Shown: positions 43,579 to 52,326, counted from the first letter of the stretch. The stretch is 64,000 nucleotides of DNA from Kitasatospora sp. MAA19 (GCF_029894125.1 NZ_JARXYZ010000016.1:1-64000), one strand, 5' to 3'. Numbers and translations are program-made. Notes: generated by a model from the letters alone, not told the origin.

Positions 43579-44603
43579 GGTGCGACTCCGTTCACGGGAA
43601 GGCCCAGCTCCTCGGGCAGGCCCAGGGCGATGTTCATGCTCTGCACCGCGCCGCCCGCGGTGCCCTTCACCAGGTTGTCGATCGCGCTGATCGCGATGAT
43701 CCGCCCGGCGGTGGCGTCCAGCGCGACCTGGACGAGGGCGGTGTTGGCGCCGTAGACGCTGCTGGTCTGCGGCCACTGCCCCTCGGGCAGCAGGTGGACG
43801 AACGGCTCGGCCGCGAACGCGTCGCGGTAGGCGGCGCGCAGGCTCGCGGCCGTCACCCCGGGCTTCGCCTTGGCGGAGCAGGTGGCGAGGATGCCGCGCG
43901 GCATCGGGACGAGGGTCGGCGTGAAGGAGACGGTGACCGGCTCGCCCGCGACCGGGGTGAGGTTCTGCACCATCTCCGGGGTGTGCCGGTGCACGCCGCC
44001 GACGCCGTACGGGCTGACGCTGCCCATGACCTCGCTGCCCAGCAGGTGGGTCTTGGCGGCCTTGCCCGCGCCGGAGGTGCCGGAGGCGGCGACCACGACG
44101 GCCTCCGGCTCGGCGAGCCCGGCCGCGTACGCCGGGAACAGCGCCAGAGACACGGCCGTCGGGTAGCAGCCGGGTACGGCGATCCGGTTGCTGCCCTTCA
44201 ACGCGGCCCGGTGGCCGGGCAGTTCGGGCAGGCCGTAGGGCCAGGTGCCGGCGTGCGCGGAGCCGTAGAACTGCTCCCAGTCGGTGGCGGCCCGGAGCCG
44301 GAAGTCGGCGCCGCAGTCGACCACCAGGACGTTGCCGCCGAGCGCCTCAGCGACGGCCGCGGACTGGCCGTGCGGCAGCGCCAGGAACACCACGTCGTGG
44401 TCGGCCAGCACCTCGGGGGTGGTGGGTTCGAGGACGCGGTCGGCGAGCGGGATCAGGTGCGGCTGGAGCGCGCCCAGCCGGGTGCCCGCGTTCGAGCCGC
44501 CGGTCAGCGCCCCGATCTCCACCTCGGGGTGGCCGAGCAGCAGGCGCAGCACCTCGCCGCCCGCGTATCCGCTCGCGCCGGCGACGGCGACTCGCAATGC
44601 CAT
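43575..44603 (-). CDS. argC: N-acetyl-gamma-glutamyl-phosphate reductase
   Basis: This 342-residue enzyme has NADPH-binding GASGYAGGEVLRLL at the N-terminus and the active-site Cys146 in VPGCYPTAVSLAL. GVGGVHRHTPEM is the conserved catalytic His segment. It reduces acetylglutamyl phosphate to the semialdehyde. It is first in argCJBDR; AAGGAGG six bases before the ATG is a strong ribosome site, and an ARG-box pair lies just upstream. Confidence 0.97.
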   Translation of the reverse strand: MALRVAVAGASGYAGGEVLRLLLGHPEVEIGALTGGSNAGTRLGALQPHLIPLADRVLEPTTPEVLADHDVVFLALPHGQSAAVAEALGGNVLVVDCGADFRLRAATDWEQFYGSAHAGTWPYGLPELPGHRAALKGSNRIAVPGCYPTAVSLALFPAYAAGLAEPEAVVVAASGTSGAGKAAKTHLLGSEVMGSVSPYGVGGVHRHTPEMVQNLTPVAGEPVTVSFTPTLVPMPRGILATCSAKAKPGVTAASLRAAYRDAFAAEPFVHLLPEGQWPQTSSVYGANTALVQVALDATAGRIIAISAIDNLVKGTAGGAVQSMNIALGLPEELGLPVNGVAP

Positions 44604-44622
44604 GGCGTTCCTCCTTTGTCGT

Positions 44623-44656
44623 GGCATGAATATACGCAGCACGGAACATCCATGCA
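44623..44656 (-). promoter_or_regulatory. ArgR operator (ARG boxes) of argC
   Basis: Read leftward, TGCATGGATGTTC is followed by TGCGTATATTCATGCC, two ARG-box-like elements in a local AT-rich island 20-53 bp before the argC start. TGCGTATATTCA approaches the general ArgR half-site pattern TGNATNNNNATNCA. Binding here would block the main arginine operon promoter. Confidence 0.65.
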
Positions 44657-44701
44657 AGAAGCTCCTGCCGGGACCGCGGAGAACGCCCGAAAACCGCCCC
44701 T

Positions 44702-44727
44702 CGCCCGCCCGGCGGACCGGGCGGGCG
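44702..44727 (-). terminator. Terminator downstream of the RlmG-like gene
   Basis: A perfect 11-bp stem CGCCCGCCCGG / CCGGGCGGGCG with a 4-nt loop CGGA lies five bases past the stop codon of the methyltransferase gene, and before the argC operator. Confidence 0.7.
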
Positions 44728-44732
44728 CCGGA

Positions 44733-45932
44733 CTACCGCTTGACCGCGCGCAGCACCACGAACTTGGGGTTCCCCGCCACCAGTTGGCAGTTGCCGAAGA
44801 GACGGCGCAGCTTGACGTGGTAACCGAGGTGGCGGTTTCCGACCACCCACAGCTCCCCACCCGGCTTCAGTGCCCGCCGGGAACCGGTGAACATCCGCCA
44901 GGCGGTGGCGTCCGTGGTGGCCTGATGCGAGTGGAACGGCGGATTGTTCAGGACGAGGTCCACCGAACCCGGGGCGATCACCTCCGCCGCGAGCGCGTCG
45001 GCGGTCAGGAACTCGGCCCGGGCGTCCGGGCCCAGGTTGGTGCGGAAGGTCTCCTCCGCCGAGGCCACCGCCTGGTGGGACTCGTCGACGAACACCAGCT
45101 CCATACCCGGCCCGGCCAGCGCGGCGGCCGTACCGACCACGCCGTTGCCACAGCCCAGGTCGACCACCCGGGCCCCGGGGGCGGGGGTCGGCAGGTGACC
45201 GAGGAAGAAGCGGGTGCCGATGTCGAGGCGCTCGGCGCAGAAGGTGCCGGCGTGGTTGACCACCGTGCGCCCGGAGACCGGGCCGACGTCCGGCGGCAGC
45301 GCGTAGCGGTGCGGCCACGGGCTGGGGCCGGGGTCCAGCGCCGGGTCCGGGGTGCAGAAGATCAGCCGGGCCTTGCGGGCGGCGAGCGAGGTGCGGGTCG
45401 GGCCGAGGATCCGCTCGAAGAGCTGGAGGGTCGAGGTGTGGATCTCGGTGACCATGCCGGTGCCGATCACCACGGTGCCCGGGTGGACGGCGGGGGCGAG
45501 CCGGTGCAGCTGGTCCTCCAGCAGCGCCAGGCTCTTGGGGACGCGCACCAGCAGGACGTCGATCCGCTCCGGCGGGGTGTCCCGGGTGGTGCGCAGCCGG
45601 GCCGGGTCGGCGGGGGCGCCGGCCCGGGCCAGGTTGGCCAGGGTGGCCCGGCGGCCGAGGTGGGAGTCGACGATCTGGACCGGCTCGTGGGCGGCGAGCG
45701 CGGTGGTCAACGCGCCCCAGCGGTCGCCCAGGACGACGATCCGGCGGCCGGCGAGGTCCGTGGCGCCGTCGGCGCCGTCCGCCTCGCCCGCGAGGTGGCG
45801 CAGCAGGTACTCGTCGGCGGCGTCCCAGGCCCGCAGCCGCTCGCGCGGGTCCTCGGGGAAGCGGGTGAGGTCGAAGACGCCCCACGGCGTGCTGAACGGG
45901 GTCGCCGCGGCGGGCGTGATCTCGGGATTCAT
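44733..45932 (-). CDS. RsmC/RlmG-like rRNA guanine-N2 methyltransferase
   Basis: This 399-residue protein has an N-terminal inactive methyltransferase-like half (VVLGDRWGALTTALAAHEPV) and a catalytic C-terminal half with motif I VVDLGCGNGVVGTAAAL and the N-methyltransferase signature NNPPFHSH at motif IV. Two-domain proteins of this kind (RsmC, RlmG) methylate guanine N2 in rRNA. Which guanine is modified here cannot be said. It is monocistronic, divergent from the VOC gene. Confidence 0.88.
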   Translation of the reverse strand: MNPEITPAAATPFSTPWGVFDLTRFPEDPRERLRAWDAADEYLLRHLAGEADGADGATDLAGRRIVVLGDRWGALTTALAAHEPVQIVDSHLGRRATLANLARAGAPADPARLRTTRDTPPERIDVLLVRVPKSLALLEDQLHRLAPAVHPGTVVIGTGMVTEIHTSTLQLFERILGPTRTSLAARKARLIFCTPDPALDPGPSPWPHRYALPPDVGPVSGRTVVNHAGTFCAERLDIGTRFFLGHLPTPAPGARVVDLGCGNGVVGTAAALAGPGMELVFVDESHQAVASAEETFRTNLGPDARAEFLTADALAAEVIAPGSVDLVLNNPPFHSHQATTDATAWRMFTGSRRALKPGGELWVVGNRHLGYHVKLRRLFGNCQLVAGNPKFVVLRAVKR

Positions 45933-46014
45933 CGTGTTCTCAGGCTATCCGACACCCCGACGGGGAACCGTTTCGACGGATACTGAAAGAGCCCGGCCGA
46001 GAGGGGTGAGGGCG

Positions 46015-46419
46015 ATGGACTGGAAGCTCGAGGTCTTGGTGGTCCCGGTGTCCGACGTGGACCGCGCGAAGCTGTTCTACGAGGAGCGGGCCGGCTTCAC
46101 GGTCGACCACGACACCCGGCTGCGGGACGGGGTCCGGGTCGTCCAGCTGACTCCCCCGGGCTCGGCGTGCTCCATCGTGGTCGGCACCGGGGTGATCACG
46201 TCGCCGCCCGGATCGGTGAAGGGGCTGCAGCTGGTCGTGCCGGACATCGAGCGGGCCCACGACGAACTCGCGGCGCGGGGCGTCGAGGTCAGCCCGGTCC
46301 AGCACTTCGAGGCGGGGCTGCGGGTGAACGGGCACGGGGAGGCGTGGAACTCCTTCGTGTTCTTCAACGACCCGGACGGCAACGGCTGGGCGGTCCAGGA
46401 GGAGCCGCAGGCGGCTTAG
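46015..46419 (+). CDS. Glyoxalase/VOC-family protein
   Basis: This 134-residue protein shows two beta-alpha-beta-beta-beta units of the vicinal oxygen chelate fold: LEVLVVPVSDVDRAKLFYEE opens the first and VFFNDPDGNGWAVQE closes the second with the usual acidic ligand. The substrate is unknown; relatives range from glyoxalase to antibiotic-resistance proteins. GAGGGG lies upstream of the ATG. Confidence 0.9.
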   Translation: MDWKLEVLVVPVSDVDRAKLFYEERAGFTVDHDTRLRDGVRVVQLTPPGSACSIVVGTGVITSPPGSVKGLQLVVPDIERAHDELAARGVEVSPVQHFEAGLRVNGHGEAWNSFVFFNDPDGNGWAVQEEPQAA

Positions 46420-46469
46420 CGCCCGGGTCGGCCCGGCCGGTCTCGGCCCGCGCTGGGTAGGCTCCAGGG

Positions 46470-46844
46470 ATGGCTGAACACGAGGGAAGCGTGCGGGTGG
46501 ACAGCTGGATCTGGTCGGTCCGGCTCGCCAGGACGCGGGCGCTGGCGGCCGCCGCCTGCCGGGCCGGGCACGTGCGGGTGAACGGCGAGCGGGTCAAGCC
46601 GGCCCAGGCGCTGCGCCCCGGGGACGAGGTGCGGGTGCGCGAGGAGGGCTACGAGCGGGTCGTCGTGGTGCGGAAGCTGATCCGCAAGCGGGTCGGCGCC
46701 ACGGTGGCGGCGGAGTGCCTGATCGACAACAGCCCGCCGCGGCCGCCGCGCGAGGTCGTCGTGGCGGCCGGCGAGCGGGACCGGGGCGCGGGGCGCCCGA
46801 CCAAGCGCGAACGGCGCGACCTCAACCACCTGCGCGGGCGCTGA
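46470..46844 (+). CDS. S4-domain RNA-binding protein, Hsp15-like
   Basis: This 124-residue basic protein has an S4 domain at about 9-70 (VRVDSWIWSVRLARTRALAA, GHVRVNGERVKPAQALRPGD). The tail is Arg/Lys-rich (GRPTKRERRDLNHLRGR), as in Hsp15, which binds 50S subunits carrying stalled nascent chains. That role is carried over from the family. It is convergent with the next gene, with five bases between. Confidence 0.9.
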   Translation: MAEHEGSVRVDSWIWSVRLARTRALAAAACRAGHVRVNGERVKPAQALRPGDEVRVREEGYERVVVVRKLIRKRVGATVAAECLIDNSPPRPPREVVVAAGERDRGAGRPTKRERRDLNHLRGR

Positions 46845-46849
46845 TCCCG

Positions 46850-47356
46850 TCAGGGCGTGGTGTCGCCGAGCACCTTGGCGAGGAAGGCGTCCAGGTTGCC
46901 GACCGTCCGGTCGATCTGCAGCTCCAGCGGCAGCGACTCGTCCGGCCTGGTGATCAAGGTGGACTTCTTCAGCCCGCGCACGTACAGCGAGCAGGCGAGG
47001 TCGGCGCAGATGTACGTGCCGACGGTGTTGCCCTCGCGCCCGGCCGCCCCGGCCCGGCGGCCGGCGAGCAGCGCGACGCCGGAGCCGGCGTGCGCGGTGA
47101 TGCACAGTGAGCAGACGTTCGTCTTGGTGAGGCTGCGGCGGATCGTCGGCACCCGCAGCGTCACGCCGACCGGCTCGCCCGCGTACGGCGCCACCAGGTA
47201 CGCCCGGTCGGGCGCGCCCTGGTCCCGCCAGCCGAGGAAGTCCAGGTTCTGCCAGGGAAGTTCGGCCAGGCCCCGGGGAAGGCTGAGCCGACGGGCCTCG
47301 CCCTTGGAGCAGTTGACGAAGGACGCGCGGATCTCGTTCTCGCTCAGGGGTTCCAT
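46850..47356 (-). CDS. FBP-domain (C4 zinc-finger) protein
   Basis: This 168-residue protein opens with EIRASFVNCSKGEARRLSLP and carries two Cys pairs, NVCSLC and YICADLACSLY, about 45 residues apart, which should bind one zinc in a treble-clef manner. This is the actinobacterial FBP family, related to the C-terminus of EF-G-binding proteins that relieve ribosome inhibition. A ribosome-linked role is a family inference. The ribosome site is weak; the ATG at 47356 fits the family start. Confidence 0.85.
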   Translation of the reverse strand: MEPLSENEIRASFVNCSKGEARRLSLPRGLAELPWQNLDFLGWRDQGAPDRAYLVAPYAGEPVGVTLRVPTIRRSLTKTNVCSLCITAHAGSGVALLAGRRAGAAGREGNTVGTYICADLACSLYVRGLKKSTLITRPDESLPLELQIDRTVGNLDAFLAKVLGDTTP

Positions 47357-47470
47357 GCCGCGGAAGCTAACACTCGCCCGGGCCCGGTGTCGCAGCAATT
47401 TCTCCCGATACGTCCCCGGGGCCGGGTGACGGGCTGTCAGTGCTCGACCCTAGAGTTCGGTGTGCGGGCC

Positions 47471-47503
47471 CGGTCCCGGCGCAGGAGGGAGGCGCCGGGA
47501 CCG
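47471..47503 (-). terminator. Terminator downstream of the Methyltransf_19 gene
   Basis: A perfect 12-bp stem CGGTCCCGGCGC / GCGCCGGGACCG with a 9-nt loop begins 14 bp after the stop codon. Confidence 0.7.
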
Positions 47504-47517
47504 GTCCGCGGGTGGGG

Positions 47518-48402
47518 CTACTTCTTGAAGGCGACGCCCGCGTAGGCGGAGACGTCCTGCCAGCCCTCGGGGAGTTCGGTGGTCGGGACGTGGCCGGAGG
47601 TGGGGCGCCAGAGCGGGAGCTGGACCAGGCCGGGGCCGGCGAACTCGAAGTCGCCGAAGAAGGGTTCGACGTCGGCGCGCGGGCGCAGCACCAGGGGGGC
47701 GCTGGCGCTGCGGTAGATGCGGGTGCCTTCGGCGGCGCTCTCCCGGGAGGCGAAGTCGGGGCTGCCGTGGGAGAGGATCAGCGCGCTGCCGGGGGCGAGC
47801 GCGTCGCGCAGGGTGCGGACGATCTGCTGGGCACCGTCCTCGTCGCGGATGAAGTGCAGCACGGCGACCAGCATCAGCGCGACCGGCTCGGACAGGTCGA
47901 CGGCGGCGCGCAGCCCCGGGTGGTCGAGGATCTCGGCCGGGTCGCGCAGGTCGGCCTCGATGACCGAGGTGTGCCCGGCGGGGTGACCGGCCAGCAGGGC
48001 GCGGGCGTGGGTGGCGACGATCGGGTCGTTGTCGACGTACACCACCCGGGCGTCCGGGGCGACCCGCTGGGCGACCTCGCTGGTGGAGCCGACGGCCGGG
48101 ATGCCGGTGCCGATGTCGATGAACTGGCGGATACCCCGACCGGCGGCGAACTCGACCGCGTCGCCGAGGAACCGGCGGTTGGTGCGGGCCAGCAGCGGCA
48201 GCGCGGGGTAGGCGGCTATGGCGGCCTGGGCGGCCTTGCGGTCCGCCTCGAAGTTGTCCTTGCCGCCCAGGTAGTAGTCGTACATCCGGGCGGTGTGCGG
48301 GACGCCGGTGTCGAGCTCGCTCGGCGGCTGCCAGTCGTCCGCTCTGGCCCAGTCCCAGTCGGTGCCGGTGGCCTCGCCGACCGCCGCGGTGTCCTCGTGC
48401 AT
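47518..48402 (-). CDS. SAM-dependent methyltransferase, Methyltransf_19 (DUF574) family
   Basis: This 294-residue protein has the family hallmark HTARMYDYYLGGKDNFEADR near residue 36, motif I QFIDIGTGIPAVG and the acidic VYVDNDPIVATHARALL. Streptomyces genomes carry many paralogues of this family and their substrates are mostly unknown. The ATG at 48402 is used; an upstream in-frame ATG (MSGSEHCIGG) is possible. It is flanked by its own terminator and a divergent deacetylase-like gene. Confidence 0.88.
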   Translation of the reverse strand: MHEDTAAVGEATGTDWDWARADDWQPPSELDTGVPHTARMYDYYLGGKDNFEADRKAAQAAIAAYPALPLLARTNRRFLGDAVEFAAGRGIRQFIDIGTGIPAVGSTSEVAQRVAPDARVVYVDNDPIVATHARALLAGHPAGHTSVIEADLRDPAEILDHPGLRAAVDLSEPVALMLVAVLHFIRDEDGAQQIVRTLRDALAPGSALILSHGSPDFASRESAAEGTRIYRSASAPLVLRPRADVEPFFGDFEFAGPGLVQLPLWRPTSGHVPTTELPEGWQDVSAYAGVAFKK

Positions 48403-48677
48403 CCTGTTCCGCCCCCCAATGCAATGCTCACTGCCGGACATGGTCACCGCCGCGGCGGTCGGCGGGCCCGTCCGGTACGGCCGGTTGACCCGCCTCCGAC
48501 CCCGCCATCGTTGCGTGGCGTACGGTGCGCCGTGATCGTATCCGACGACACGCCGGGGAAACAGCGGGAGTTCAGGTTTACGCAACACCCGGCCGGTGGA
48601 GTGTGTGCACGTCAACGGCGGTATCCGGACGCTCCCCGGATCGCCCCGGAGGTCCGCCCTCTCTATGCTGACTGCCG

Positions 48678-49583
48678 ATGACTGCCGACCGCCGCACCGT
48701 ACTGCGCACCGCCGCCCAGCTGGCCGCCCTGACCGCCGCCGGCGGGCTCCTGACGTCGTGCACCAGCGGCACCCCGCATCGGGCCGACACCGGAACGCTC
48801 GCCGTGCACCCGGGCACCGTCGACCCGCAGCACACCACCGACCCGGCCTGGAACGGCGGCGAGGGCCCGGCCTCCGCCGCGCCGAGCGCCCCGCCGGAGC
48901 CGCAGCCCACCGCGACCGAAACGGCCACCGCGGCCGCCACCCAGCCGCCGACGCCGCCCGTGCTGCCGCCGCTCGCCCCCGGCACCCCGGTCGAGGTGGT
49001 GAACGGGCCGCGCACCGGCAAGAACGTGGCACTCACCGTCCACGGCAGCGGTGATCCGAAGCTGGCCACCGCGCTGCTGGAGGCCGCCGAGCAGCGCGGC
49101 GCCAAGCTGACCGTGATGGCGGTCGGCAGCTGGCTCGACCAGCAGCCGCAGATGGCCCGCCGGATCCTGGACGCCGGCCACGAGCTGGGCAACCACACCC
49201 AGAACCACCTCAACATCTCCGCGATGAGCCCCGACCAGGCGCGCGCCGAGATCGCCCAGTGCGCCGACCGGCTGCAGCGGCTCACCGGCTCGATCGGCCG
49301 CTGGTTCCGCCCGTCCGCCACGCAGTACGCCAACCGGATGGTGCGCGAGCAGGCCAGGGCGGTCGGCTACGAGCACGTGCTCTCCTTCGACGTCGACCCG
49401 CGCGACTACAACGACCCGACGGCCGCCGAGCTGCAGCGCCGGGTGCTGGGCTCGGTGCGCGGCGGCTCGGTGGTCGCCCTGCACATGGGCCACCAGTGCA
49501 CGGTGGACGCGCTGCCGGCCATCCTGGACGGCCTCGCCAAGGCGGGCCTGAAGCCGGTGACCGCCAGTCAGCTGTGCGCTTAG
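48678..49583 (+). CDS. Polysaccharide deacetylase-like lipoprotein with altered active site
   Basis: This 301-residue exported protein has two Arg near the N-terminus (DRRTVLRTAAQ) and a lipobox-like LLTSC, so it is probably a Tat- or Sec-exported lipoprotein. A Pro/Thr/Ala-rich stalk runs to about residue 105. The NodB-type domain follows, but motif 1 reads LTVHGSGDP where active enzymes have TFDDGPDP, so both usual Asp are replaced. Motif 2 GHELGNHTQNH keeps the HxxxH metal pair and RWFRPSA the Arg motif. It may be a non-catalytic cell-wall binder or use different ligands. Confidence 0.87.
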   Translation: MTADRRTVLRTAAQLAALTAAGGLLTSCTSGTPHRADTGTLAVHPGTVDPQHTTDPAWNGGEGPASAAPSAPPEPQPTATETATAAATQPPTPPVLPPLAPGTPVEVVNGPRTGKNVALTVHGSGDPKLATALLEAAEQRGAKLTVMAVGSWLDQQPQMARRILDAGHELGNHTQNHLNISAMSPDQARAEIAQCADRLQRLTGSIGRWFRPSATQYANRMVREQARAVGYEHVLSFDVDPRDYNDPTAAELQRRVLGSVRGGSVVALHMGHQCTVDALPAILDGLAKAGLKPVTASQLCA

Positions 49584-49604
49584 GATCCCGCCACCCGGGC
49601 CTGT

Positions 49605-50423
49605 TCAGCCCATCGGGTCGTCCTCCTTGTACGGGCGGAGCCGCAGCGTCCGGGCGTCCGCCGTACGGATCTCCTCGGCCCGGTTGACCAGCTCCTCCAG
49701 GTCGTCCCGCTCGGCGTGGATGAACCGTCCGTGCAGGCCGTCGAAGCGGCCGCGGGCCACGTCCGCGGTGACCGCGACCATGTACGGGATGGAGCCCCAG
49801 GTCTTCTTGTCCTTGAACATCGGCATCCCGGCGGTCATGTCGGTGGCCACCGCGCCCGGGCTGATGTCGAGGATGACGACGCCGTGCTGGGCGAGCGAGT
49901 CCGCCATGTTGTCGGAGAGCTGCAGCAGCGCGCCCTTGGAGGTGGCGTACGCGGTGTAGTCCCCGTCCGGGCGCAGCGCGAAGCCGGAGTTGAGGTTGAC
50001 CACCCGGCCGTGCCGCCGGGACACCATGCCGGGCAGGACGCAGCGCAGCAGGTTGTAGGGGCCGCGCAGGTTGGTCTCGATCACCTGCCACCACTGGTTG
50101 GCGTCGGTCTCCCAGAGCGGCACCTCGGCGCGGTCGACCAGGCCGGCGTTGTTGATCAGCAGGTCGACCGGGCCGAGGTCGCGTTCGACGAGCCGGACGG
50201 CCTCCCGGACCGAGCCCGGGCGGGTGACGTCGGCGGTGACGGCGACGCCCCGGGAGCCGTGCCGGACGCACTCCTTGAGGGTGTCGGTCAGCGTCTCGTG
50301 GGTACGGCCGACCAGGCCGACGGCCATGCCCTCGGCGGCCAGGCCGATGGCGATCTCCCGGCCGATGCCCCGGCCTGCGCCGGTGATCAGGGCGACCTGT
50401 CCTGTGAGCGATACCGTCGACAC
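49605..50423 (-). CDS. Short-chain dehydrogenase/reductase
   Basis: This 272-residue classical SDR has NAD(P)-binding GAGRGIG near residue 15, NNAG near 93, catalytic Ser in LNSGFALR and YATSK with the Tyr/Lys pair. A C-terminal extension of some 40 residues (HGRFIHAERDDLEELVNRAE) goes beyond the usual 250. The substrate is unknown. The GTG at 50423 follows AAGGGAG; another GTG directly precedes it. Confidence 0.9.
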   Translation of the reverse strand: MSTVSLTGQVALITGAGRGIGREIAIGLAAEGMAVGLVGRTHETLTDTLKECVRHGSRGVAVTADVTRPGSVREAVRLVERDLGPVDLLINNAGLVDRAEVPLWETDANQWWQVIETNLRGPYNLLRCVLPGMVSRRHGRVVNLNSGFALRPDGDYTAYATSKGALLQLSDNMADSLAQHGVVILDISPGAVATDMTAGMPMFKDKKTWGSIPYMVAVTADVARGRFDGLHGRFIHAERDDLEELVNRAEEIRTADARTLRLRPYKEDDPMG

Positions 50424-50705
50424 CACGTGCTCCCTTCCCGTCCCCGGCCCCCGTCTGCGGCATTCTCGCGGCCACCGGGCGGGCGCGGCCCCGGGCGCAC
50501 GGGCGGCGGGCGCGGCCTCACCCGATCGGGCGATCGGAAGCGGTGGCACCCGCCCGGGGAGGGGGTGACCTACTGGCCGGTACGGAGTAGTAACGTCGTC
50601 GGGGCGGTGACCGGTGCACCCATACCGGTACCCCGGCCCGCAGACCAGCAGCTCGCTGGGCCACCAGTCGCTGGGCGACCCCCAGCACCACCGAAGGGCA
50701 ACTGA

Positions 50706-51575
50706 GTGAGTGACATCGCGCGCGTCGGAGTGATCGGCTGCGGCCTGATGGGGTCGGGCATCGCGGAGGTCTTCGCCCGGGCGGGGCTGGACGTCCTGGT
50801 GGCGGAGGCCAGCGGTGAGGCGCTGGAGTTCGGCCGCACCCGGCTGACCAACTCCCTGGACACGGCGGTCAAGCGCGGCAAGCTGACCCCCGAGCAGCGG
50901 GACGAGGCGATGGCCCGGCTGACCTTCACCGTCGAGCTGTCCGACTTCGCCGACCGAGACCTGGTGGTCGAGGCGGTCGCCGAGCGCGAGGACGTCAAGG
51001 TCAAGATCTTCCAGACCCTGGACCAGGTGGTCGAGCGCCGCGACGCGATCCTCGCCTCCAACACCTCCTCGATCCCGATCGTGAAGCTGGCCGCCGCCAC
51101 CTCCCGCCCCGAGCAGGTGATCGGCCTGCACTTCTTCAACCCCGCGCCGGTGCAGAAGCTGGTCGAGGTCATCCCGACCCTGACCACCTCGGCGGTCACC
51201 ACCGAGCGGGTCGAGGCCTTCGCCTCGCAGGAACTCGGCAAGGAGCCGATCCGCGCCCGGGACCGGGCCGGCTTCGTGGTCAACGCGCTGCTGGTGCCCT
51301 ACCTGCTGTCCGCGGTGCGGATGTTCGAATCGGGCGTGGCCACCGCCTCCGACATCGACAAGGGCATGGAGGCCGGCTGCGCCCACCCGATGGGCCCGCT
51401 GCGGCTGTGCGACCTGATCGGCCTGGACACCATCGTCTCGATCGCCGAGTCGATGTACGACGAGTACAAGGAGCCGCTGTACGCCGCTCCCCCGCTGCTC
51501 TCCCGGATGGTCGACGCGGGCCTGCTGGGCCGCAAGTCCGGCCGCGGCTTCTACGACTACACCGCGAGCGCCTGA
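50706..51575 (+). CDS. 3-hydroxyacyl-CoA (3-hydroxybutyryl-CoA) dehydrogenase
   Basis: This 289-residue enzyme has the NAD-binding GVIGCGLMGSGIAEVFARAG at the N-terminus, the catalytic His in GLHFFNPAPVQKLVEV and the C-terminal helical domain ending KSGRGFYDYTASA. It oxidises 3-hydroxyacyl-CoA or, in reverse, reduces acetoacetyl-CoA for C4 metabolism. The GTG start follows GAAGGG. Its last 103 bp, stop included, are repeated exactly at 55139-55241. The present 3' end therefore probably came with the element inserted behind it, leaving the protein unchanged. Confidence 0.95.
   Translation: MSDIARVGVIGCGLMGSGIAEVFARAGLDVLVAEASGEALEFGRTRLTNSLDTAVKRGKLTPEQRDEAMARLTFTVELSDFADRDLVVEAVAEREDVKVKIFQTLDQVVERRDAILASNTSSIPIVKLAAATSRPEQVIGLHFFNPAPVQKLVEVIPTLTTSAVTTERVEAFASQELGKEPIRARDRAGFVVNALLVPYLLSAVRMFESGVATASDIDKGMEAGCAHPMGPLRLCDLIGLDTIVSIAESMYDEYKEPLYAAPPLLSRMVDAGLLGRKSGRGFYDYTASA
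51473..51575 (+). repeat. 103-bp direct repeat, copy 1 (3' end of the dehydrogenase gene)
   Basis: The last 34 codons of the dehydrogenase gene including TGA are identical to copy 2 at 55139-55241, without a single mismatch. Outside these limits the sequences diverge at once (A/C before, C/G after). This copy completes the working gene. Confidence 0.97.
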
Positions 51576-51622
51576 CCTGCACGAACGCACCTCAGTTAGC
51601 TGGCGCCCAGTCAGCACAATGC

Positions 51623-51657
51623 GGTGTGGCCGAGACCTCGAAGGTCTCGGCCACACC
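51623..51657 (+). terminator. Terminator behind the rebuilt dehydrogenase gene
   Basis: A perfect 15-bp stem GGTGTGGCCGAGACC / GGTCTCGGCCACACC with loop TCGAA, followed by GTTTGAT. It lies inside the element, 47 bp after the stop codon, and would replace the native terminator displaced to 55265. Confidence 0.85.
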
Positions 51658-51686
51658 GTTTGATCTTGCCCTGGAAGGCCCCCGTA

Positions 51687-51692
51687 TAGGCT
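51687..51692 (+). promoter_or_regulatory. Probable -10 element for a leaderless HAD gene transcript
   Basis: TAGGCT (TANNNT class) ends seven bases before the ATG at 51700, so transcription would begin at or next to the start codon. No ribosome site precedes the ATG, which fits a leaderless mRNA. The -35 is weak (TTGATC at 51660 or TTGCCC at 51666 have poor spacing). Confidence 0.45.
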
Positions 51693-51699
51693 CAACTCC

Positions 51700-52326
51700 A
51701 TGCGCTCTGTGGTGTTCGACATCGGCGAGACCTTGACCAGCGACACCCGCTACTGGGGCGACTGGGCCCGGTGGCTCGGCGTCCCAACACACACGATGTC
51801 GGCTCTGGTGGGGGCCGTACTTGCCCATGGCCGCGACAACGCGGACGCGATCCGGATCGCCCGGCCGGACGTGGACGTGGCCGCAGAGTGGCGGGCCCGG
51901 GAGGCTGCCGGACAGGGAGACCACCTCGAGGAGTCGGACCTCTACTCGGACGTGCGCCCCGCGCTGGCCAGGCTGCGGGCGGCCGGGCTGTGGGTCGGGA
52001 TCGCAGGCAACCAGAACTCGGGCGTGTCGGAGCTGTTGCGCGCGCTGGACCTGTCGGCCGACGCCATCGCTACGTCCGGAGAGTGGGGGGTGTCCAAGCC
52101 GAGCCCGGCCTTCTTCGAGCGGGTGACGACGTGGGCGCCCGGTGAGCCTCACGAGATCGTGTACGTCGGCGATCACCCGGCGAACGACGTCACGCCGGCC
52201 CGGGCGGCAGGTTTGCGCGCCGCGCATCTTCGCCGGGGGCCGATCGGCCTTACGACCAGCGCGTCAGACGCGGACTGGACGGTCACCTCGCTGACCGAGC
52301 TGGCTGAGTTGCTCGTCGGCCCGTAG
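51700..52326 (+). CDS. HAD-superfamily hydrolase
   Basis: This 208-residue protein has motif I VFDIGETL (nucleophile Asp near residue 7), motif II around IAGNQNSG, the Lys of motif III in GVSKPSPAFF and motif IV VYVGDHPANDV. It is a phosphatase of the HAD type with an alpha-helical cap between motifs I and II. The substrate is unknown. The second motif I Asp is Gly, which can suit phosphatase variants but is worth noting. It is the first gene of the putative element and is followed by an XRE regulator. Confidence 0.88.
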   Translation: MRSVVFDIGETLTSDTRYWGDWARWLGVPTHTMSALVGAVLAHGRDNADAIRIARPDVDVAAEWRAREAAGQGDHLEESDLYSDVRPALARLRAAGLWVGIAGNQNSGVSELLRALDLSADAIATSGEWGVSKPSPAFFERVTTWAPGEPHEIVYVGDHPANDVTPARAAGLRAAHLRRGPIGLTTSASDADWTVTSLTELAELLVGP

